A stretch of 64,000 bases of DNA, taken from contig NC_083348.1 of assembly GCF_019175385.1 (NCBI RefSeq), forward strand, positions 44,166,950-44,230,949, read 5' to 3'. A program made the translations under genes and the position numbers. Below, one piece after another: positions 56,674 to 64,000 of the stretch. A model generated the notes under the pieces. That model searched no databases, was not told where the DNA came from, and was given only the letters and a program-made list of their open reading frames with translations. The stretch is from Lycium barbarum (lineage: Eukaryota > Streptophyta > Magnoliopsida > Solanales > Solanaceae). The first letter of the stretch is position 1. Each line of letters starts with the position of its first letter.

Positions 56674-57497
56674 TGTTGACACCTAATTTTTAACCTCCCA
56701 TAATTTATTTCAATCACTCAGAATCCTCGAATAATAAATAAATGAGCTGAGCATTTTTAAAAGCCTTAAATGATTTTTATAAATTTTCCAGATAAATATT
56801 TCTTCCCCTTAAATTAACAAAAATGCATTTTCATGCATCATAAATTTTATTTATAAATTAATGAGCATTTTCATGATATTTTATGAGATTTTGTTAAATT
56901 TAATTAAAAAGAAAAAAGAGAGAGAGAAGAAAGGTTCTTATTTAATTATTTAAAATTATTTTGCAAATACTTCTTTCCTTTTATTTTTACCTTTGAAAGT
57001 TTGAATAATTTAAATAATTTAAGTAATTAACTATTTAACCTTTTAAACTTCTTATTTTTATATAATCTGCATGATTTGTCAAAATAGGCATAATTGGCCT
57101 TAAGTGTTTTAATTAGGCTAATTAATTAATTAAGTGATAATTACTGCAAAATTTGTCCTTTTATATAAATATTTTTTCCTTGGCCATAATTAATTTAGTC
57201 AGTTCATAATTTAAAGAAATTAGAGTTGTTTTGCAAAATCAGCCTGTTAACATTTTATTTGAAATAATAGGTTTAATTTAATTTCCAAAAATTGTTAAAA
57301 AGGCCATAATTGAAATAATTATGCTAGGCTAATTAATTAAGACCATTTTAGGCCCATTAATTTAACCGACATGTTATAATTATTTTAATAAAATAATTAC
57401 GGCCTAATTTTTCCCGTAATTAAAATTTTCTCCAATTTTAATATTCTTTCTAATTATTTGTTTGCAGGTATTAGATATACTCAATGTATACACCAAG

Positions 57498-57512
<15 letters not shown>

Positions 57513-57550
<38 letters not shown>
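57513..57550 (+). repeat. (AT)19 microsatellite
   Basis: 38 bp of perfect AT dinucleotide in the second Ogre-like LTR, at the position of the ATATATACA-rich tract in the first copy (14920-14972). Confidence 0.9.
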
Positions 57551-57553
<3 letters not shown>

Positions 57554-57681
57554 GTACATATATCAAGTGTATACATGAGCTTATGAGGCCTACTTAATTG
57601 ATTTCAGAATTGGGACCGAATCCAGCCCAAGACCAGGCTGAGACCTGGCCGAATTCATTTTTTAAACGAACAATAGGTATA

Positions 57682-57782
57682 CCCCCCCCCCCCCCCCACG
57701 CCCCTTTACTTCATTTTTTTCATTTTTCAAAATAACCCCTCCCCCCCCCCCCCCCCACCCGATTCTCTCTCTCTCTCTCTCT
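57682..57782 (+). repeat. two poly-C runs and a (CT)n tract
   Basis: 16 C at 57682-57697, 16 C at 57741-57756 and CT repeats at about 57764-57782: a strongly pyrimidine-rich block downstream of the AT tract, fitting a leader region. Confidence 0.85.
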
Positions 57783-60110
57783 TTCCTTTCTCATGAAACC
57801 CTAGTAGCCACCATGCTCTCCCTCCTCTCTCCCATGCCAAAAGTAGCATCGTTACGAACGTATGCTGACATGCACCGCATTTATATACTCTTTGTGGTGA
57901 AATATCAAAAGATTCACTTGGTCCCACGATTTCTTTTACCCGAATGTGGTAACAAAACCTTACTTTACTCTTTATTTTCAAATCTTTAGTCAAAATCGTC
58001 ATTTTCTTCTGCTTCAAATTTTATTTTGCTCACATTGTTACTATTGGTCTACGTTTGTTGGGTCAGATCGACCCAAAAAAGGTCAGATCTGACCGTGGGG
58101 TGGCTTGCCTTAAGATCTGGGTCGTTGATTGGTTGTTTACTGAGTTTGATTGTAAAAAAAGGGGTTTTGTCCCACATCGTTGTTATTTGGTTTCAGGTGA
58201 ACTTTTGGGGTTCTACAACCCTCATGCAAAAGAGAAGTTTGGAAGGTGAAAAAATAGTAGATAAAAAATAGAGAAATTTGGGAGTAAAAGAAGTTGAAAA
58301 ACTCAGATTTTAAAAAAAAAAAAAACTTCTTAGTAAAAAAAGAATTTTAAAGCCTAGACTGAATAGTTGGGTCTTTTTAGTTAAAATATTAGTCCTTACT
58401 TCATTTATTTATCATGTGTGGTTGGGTTGCCAAAGGCTCCCAAATATGTTCTTTTCTTAGCTGCGCACACAAAAGGCAAATCTTCATTCATTTCATTTTT
58501 GTTATTTAGTATTCTGCCTAATTTAAGTGTATTTAAAAGTTAGCTATGTTTTGATGTCTATTAATGATGGTGCTTATTTGTTAAGTGTGCCTTATTTGGT
58601 TCTATGCTTCACATGTGCTTTATTTGATGCAAACACGATAGGAATTAGTGTAAATGTCATGGTAAAATTCATTTAAGAGGCAGGCTGCTTGAATCACTTA
58701 TTGGTTTTGCTTGTTCATGTGATCTTAAGGTTCTATGTTCACTATAAAGAAGTGTGTATGAAGTGCTTTTGAAAATCCCTTCCCCTTTCCTTTCTTTCTT
58801 GAATGCTTTGTTAGTTTATTGATTATGATCCTAATTAGAGTCAACATAGGGAAGTTTAACTTATTTTTAAAGAGAGATGAGACAGTCTATGTGTAGATTT
58901 AGATGAATGTGGGCGATTTTCTTGCAGTATGTGCTTGTGATTGATTACAATTAGAAGTCCCATACTTTGTTAATCAGTCATAAACTGCCCCTCTTGTAAA
59001 GTGAGGTCTTTTGTCAAAGTCTTTTGTCATGTTGGTTGTTTGAACTTGACAAGTTGGTTTGGATACAACTCTTGATGTGTTCTCTTTCTTTCAAAATAAA
59101 TAAGTAAATGAGCACTTAGGAAGGATTTAAACCTGTTTGCTGAACCTTTGAAGATATAACAGTAGGTTACCTTATTTCTTCTTTCCTTTTCTCTTAAATG
59201 ATCTTGCTCACTTAGAATAGAATTAAGACAAGATAAATCAATGGTTTGTTTGTCAATTAATACTAAAACAAAGAGGTATCAAGTTCATGTTTTAAGTTTG
59301 TAGGTTGGTAGACTGTTCATGGCAGTATTTGTGGTTGTGTTATCATCTAATGTAGGCTAGACTATGCGTAATCACCTGTGATTTGTGGCAAATGTGTGTT
59401 AATTGTCCATGATTAATAGCAAAGCCTAGAACCATTATGATTAAGGCATTTGAGTGTGAATTCTGTTTCCTTTTTGGTTTGCTCAAGGCTGGTTTTCTTG
59501 TCTGGATTTGTTGCCTAAACACATGGTGTTCATAACTTGTTCTATGTTTTCCATGTCATAAACCCCTCACCTGCAAATAATTTATTCCCAAATGTGCAGA
59601 GTTTGATAAAAAGGGGAAAAGTGGAAATGAAAAGAAGTGATTAACTATAGGAACTATAGGATTAAGCTCTCATTTGAAGACTAATTAGAGTTAATCTAAC
59701 TGATAACTAGCTAATAGGTTGATTGTCAATCTGTAACTTATTTATGATCATGTTGAAACTGAAAAGTATAAAAATGGAATGAAATGGTGTCTAGGAAAGA
59801 AGTTTGTTCTCTTATTTGTGATTTTTTCTTATTGGTCCTGCCCCATAGTTATTTTACTTAAAAGGGTGAAGTAAATTTATTATGAAAGAATGGACTGATA
59901 TGCTATACTCTTGCATCTGTGTTGATTTTCATCCATTTATGGGTCTTAATTTGGTAAGTGATCATAAGTGTTCCAATTTTATGAGTTTAAGTGTTAAAAG
60001 AAGAATGAAATGAAGTAGCTTGGTTTTGATTTGTCTTAGTCCTGAACAGTTTGGGGACTATGGCTTTTGTTTGGGGACTTTGTCTTTTGTCAAAGTCTTT
60101 TGTCATAAAC

Positions 60111-63100
60111 TGCAGGACATTTAGGAATATTTCCTTTATTTCTCATCTTAGATTGTGCGATAGAGCCATGTTACAAGGATTCCCTTTTTCCTGAATGTGT
60201 GCTATGATTTCAGTAATGCCTGTGAAGAGGAAAGCTTCAGCGGCCCAGAAAGGCAAGTCTGTGGTTGGTAGGAGAGCTGGACAAGTACCACCGGTCGAGA
60301 TAATGGAGGGTGAGTCCCAGAATGAGGTTCCATATCGGTCCTCTTATACTCCGCCTGATCCAGAGGAGCTCCAGCCCCAACTCCAGCTCCAGCACCCGCA
60401 GTTCCTCCGCCGGATGCCTCAGGCCTGGAGATGAGAGAGGCAATTCAGTTACAGTTAGTAGTTGTTCAAGCCCAGCGACAGGGTACGGGTCATGGTGATA
60501 GGGCTGTTAGTGCCAGAGTTTGAGATTTTATTAATTTAGACCCTCCAGAATTCTTTGGGTTGAGTTAGTTGAGGACCCACAGAACTTTATAGATGGGATG
60601 TTGAGGACATTACGGGTGATGCATGCTTCAGACATTGAGTCAGTGGAATTGGCTTCCTATAGATTACGGAATGTTATCGTTCATTGGTATGAGACTTGGG
60701 TGTCGTCCAGAGGGGTTAATGCAGCTCCACCCGTGTGGCAGGAGTTCGTAGATGCCTTTGTTCGACATTATTTGCTACCAGAGGTTTGACGGGCCAGAGC
60801 TAATAGATTCTTGAATCTTAAACATGGGAACATGAGTGTTCGGGAGTACAACGTCCATTTTAATTCATTAGCTAGGTGTGCTCCAGCTATGGTACCTAAC
60901 ATGGGAGATCGTGTGACCATATTTGATTGATGACTGCTTGACGGCCTAACTTCAGAGAGGTATGGATATCTCCCGCATTCAGGCGCACGCCCAGAATCTT
61001 GAGAAGCATCAGCAGCAGCGAAAGGTGAAGCGTGAGCATGATAGGGGTTATAGTAAGAAAGCTAGATCTTTCGGTGTTGTTACTGAGTTCAGAGGGTGTC
61101 AGAGGCTGCAATATTCTAGACACTCAAGCCCTTCAGCGGCTAGTGCACCTCCGCGATTTGCAGGTCAGAGATTTAATCGATTTATTTATTTAGGACCGAG
61201 TCAGGTTTCTAGAGCTTCAGGTTCTCAATATAAAGGTGATTCAGGCCAGATGAGTCAGCCTTTATCATGATGTACTCAGTGTGGTAAGCTACATTCTGGA
61301 CAGTGTCACTTGAGTTCAGATGCTTGTTATGTCTGCGGTCAGCCAGGTCAGATTATGCGTGAGTATCCATCGAGGGGTGGTAGAGGTGTAGTTCAGCCTA
61401 TCGAATTAACAGCTGGTTCGTCATCATCGGTACGCCCTCCAGGGCAAGGCTCTCAAATATCAGCAGGACGTGGTAGAGGCAGAGGGGGAGCGTCCAGCTC
61501 GACCGGTCCTCAGAACCGCATTTATACACTGGCTGGACGATAGGATCTTGAGTCTTCGGCTGATGTGGTTAGAGGTATATTATCAGTATTTTCTCATTAT
61601 GTATATGCATTGATTGATTCAGGTTTTACGTTGTCGTATGTTAACCCTTTTGTTGCTAATCGGTTTGGGGTGACACCTGAGTTGATTAAACCTTTTGAGG
61701 TGTCCACACCCATTGGTGACCCACTGATAGCTAGACGGGTATATAGAAATTGTATGGTTATAATATGTGATCGACATACTATGGCAGATCTAATTGAGTT
61801 AGATATGGTAGATTTTGATGTTATTATGGGAATAGACTGGTTACCTTCTTGTTATGCTAATGTTGATTGTAGAATGAAGATGGTTCAATTTCAGTTTCCA
61901 GGAGAACCAGTTCTAGAGTGGAAGGGTAGTACAGCATCTCCGAGCGGTAGGTTTATTTCCTATCTCAAAGCAAGGAAGATGATTGCCAAAGGTTGTATTT
62001 ATCATTTAGTTCGGGTGCAGGATATATAATTAAAGCCACCGACCCTTCAGTCTGTTTCGGTGGTTAATGAGTTTCCAGATGTATTCCCGGATGAGCTTCC
62101 AGTCCACCAGAGTGGGAGATTGATTTTGCCATTGACGTACTACCAGATACTAAGCCAATATCTATTTCTCCTTATAGAGTGGCACAAACTTAATTAAGGG
62201 AGTTGAAGGAGCAACTAAAGTATTTGCTAGAGAAAGGTTTTATCAGGCCCAGTACATCCTCGTGGGGAGCACCCGTGTTATTTGTGAGAAATAAAGATTT
62301 GATATCAAGGTATCACCAGGTAAGGGTTGAAGATAGCTTTCAAAACTAGATATTATCACTTCGAGTTTCGTGTAATGTCTTTTTGGTTGACGAATGCACT
62401 GGCGGTATTTATGGATCTGATGAATAGCATATTCAGACCCTTCTTAGACATATTTGTGATTGTATTTATCGACGATATTCTGGTATACTCTCAATCAGAA
62501 GTGGAACATGCAGATCATTTACGTGTTGTCCTTAGAGTTCTTCAGGCTCGGAAGTTATATGCAAAGTTCTCTAAATGTGAGTTCCGGCTGGACTCTGTGA
62601 CTTTTCTGTAGCATGTAATCTTAACTGACAGTATCCGGGTGGATACGCAGAAGATAGAAGCCGTAAAGACTTAGCCGAGACCTAAAACACCCATGAAAGT
62701 CCGCAGTTTTCTGGGCTTGGCAGGTTATTATAGGTGATTTCTAGAGGGTTTTTCTTGTATTTCTACACCACTGACGAAGCTGACTCAGACTCAGTTAAGT
62801 TTCAATGGATGGATTCTTGTGAGCGTAATTTTCAAGATTTGAAGAACAGATTGACTTCGGCCCCGGTTCTGACACTTCCGGAGGGATCGGAAGGCTATGT
62901 TATCTATTGTGATACTTCAGGTGTCAGGATAAGTTGTGTATTACTGCAGCACAGTAGAGTTATAGCTTATGCATCAAGGCAGTTGAGGAAGCATGAGAAA
63001 AACTACCCAACACATGATCTAGAGTTAGCCGCGGTGATTCATGCATTAAAGATGTGGAGGCATTACTTGTATGGCATGCATATTAATATTTTTACATACC

Positions 63101-64000
63101 ATAAGAGTCTCCAGTATATTTTCAACCAAAAGTAGTTGAATTTGCATCAAAGGCAAAGGTTGGAGTTATTGAAAGATTATGATGTTAATATCCTGTATCA
63201 TCCCGGGAAGGCGAACGTAGAAGCCAATGCCCTTAGCCGCAAATCTATGGGTGGCCTATCCAATATTCAGCCAGAGAAAAGGGAACTAGTTCGTGAGCTT
63301 CAGCGGTTAGCCAGCCTAAGAATTTGGGCGATACGGGAGTTACTATTCCGGATTCGACATTCTCATCTCTAACGGCTGAAGTTAAGGAGCGCTAGTACGA
63401 GGATCCTATGCTGATTCATTATAGAGATACAGCCCCTCAGATGAAAAAGTCATCATTTAAGATTTCTGCAGATGGATTTCTCAGATATAGAGGCAGACTG
63501 TGTGTCCCTGATATTGCAGCGTTATGTTGTCAAATTTTTGGAAAGACTCATTACTCCCGTTATTCCATTCATCTCGGGAAGATAAAGATGTATCATGATA
63601 TAAAGAAAGTTTTCTAGTGGGGCGGAATGAAGAAAGACATAGCAGAGTTCATAGCCTAGTGTCCTAACTATCAACAGGTGAAGATTGAGCATCAGAAGCC
63701 CGGTTGATTATTGCAGACTATTGAGATTCCAATGTGGAAATAGGAGGTAATCAATGGTTATTTCATTACAGGTTTGCCTCGTTCTCAGTGTAAGTTCGAT
63801 TCTATATGAGTGATTATTGATAGACTTACAAAATCAGCTCATTTTCTACCTGTCCGGACTACTTACTTAGCCGAAGACTATGTGAAACTCTATATTAGGG
63901 AGATAGTACAACTCCATAGTGTTCCGGCATCTATCATTTTCGATAGGGGTGCGCAATTTATAGCCAACTTCGGGAGGTCCTTCCAGAAGGGTTGGGGACT
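60111..64000 (+). mobile_element. T6: decayed Tekay-type element, no 5' LTR, runs off the window
   Basis: Begins inside the 5' leader (TGCAGGACATTTAGG, equal to the T2 leader near 20839) without LTR or primer site, then gag-pol to the window end. The 5' part was replaced by the Ogre-like LTR at about 60110. Confidence 0.85.
60216..64000 (+). pseudogene. T6 gag-pol remnant
   Basis: ATGCCTGTGAAGAGG follows acceptor-like ATGATTTCAG by two bases. Readable parts: N-terminal Gag 60216-60434; Gag core 60598-60789 (ESVELASYRLRN), stop at 60787; zinc knuckle damaged (CYVCGQPGQIMREY, His and last Cys lost) near 61326; protease with DSGFTLSY near 61617, here with the usual [18 protein letters not shown] near 61830; RT missing about 43 residues at 62300, with FIDDILVYS near 62470; RNase H 62880-63135; integrase zinc-finger and catalytic regions from 63560 on with stops (63617, 63658, 63708, 63743). 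The sequence leaves the window within the integrase core, near DRGAQF. Non-functional. Confidence 0.9.

Larger units (their letters stand above)
56674..60110 (+). repeat. second Tat/Ogre-like LTR, truncated
   Basis: Starts TGTTGACACCTAATTTTTAAC, a start I associate with Ogre/Tat LTRs, and follows the block order of 14450-16286: TTTATGAGATTTTG, GTTTTGCAAAATCAGCC, an AT-repeat tract, a pyrimidine-rich leader, then a long non-coding stretch. No gene is recognisable in 58030-60110. It ends abruptly at about 60110 in Tekay 5' leader sequence. Confidence 0.6.

Overview
The window is plant nuclear DNA made almost entirely of nested retrotransposons. I see no host gene, tRNA, rRNA or CRISPR. The LTR ends, the initiator-Met tRNA primer sites and the Tekay/Del-type gag-pol with a C-terminal chromodomain-like tail point to a large-genome eudicot. 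Solanaceae is my best guess, from general familiarity with such LTRs rather than any search. Target-site duplications (TSDs) I could find by eye make the order of insertion readable.

Layout. 1-2447 is a decayed LINE (L1-type ORF2). 2448-2768 is a short inverted LTR end. 2769-11475 is a decayed Tekay-type element (T1) whose 5' LTR is split by a 5'-truncated element with its own 3.1 kb LTR (D, about 4630-8729). 11476-14277 is an inverted, truncated LTR of the T2 type (F). A Tat/Ogre-like LTR then forms the host sequence in three pieces (about 14450-16286, 29772-34634, 55787-55860). Its first gap holds a solo LTR (16292-29766, TSD GTTCT), itself split by an intact young Tekay element (T2, 17761-28875, TSD CATTT, LTRs differing at two bases). 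Its second gap holds old element T3 (34640-55781, TSD GAAAG). The 3' LTR of T3 carries T4 (41741-55477, TSD AGCAT), a non-autonomous element with no recognisable pol, and the 3' LTR of T4 is broken by an inverted fragment T5 (49908-53557). From 55861 there are LTR fragments, a second Ogre-like LTR (56674-about 60110) and a decayed Tekay gag-pol (T6) running off the right end.

How the parts work together. Only T2 looks able to move by itself: LTRs, primer site, one 1608-residue Gag-protease-RT-RNase H-integrase-chromodomain frame, polypurine tract and matching TSDs are all present. It could in principle supply enzymes to relatives such as T4 that keep LTRs, primer site and polypurine tract but lack enzymes.

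Main observations. (1) Six of six gag starts have a splice-acceptor-like AG exactly two bases upstream of the start codon, and the LTRs carry splice-donor-like AG/GTAAG sites. In T2 this defines a possible 2.6 kb leader intron that would remove the primer site from gag-pol mRNA. (2) A double hairpin with compensatory base changes recurs in ten LTR copies of otherwise divergent families. (3) Tandem hairpin units lie upstream of it. (4) Different LTR families carry different palindromic modules just upstream of their TATA boxes. (5) T4 has its own decayed acidic-repeat reading frame in place of gag-pol.
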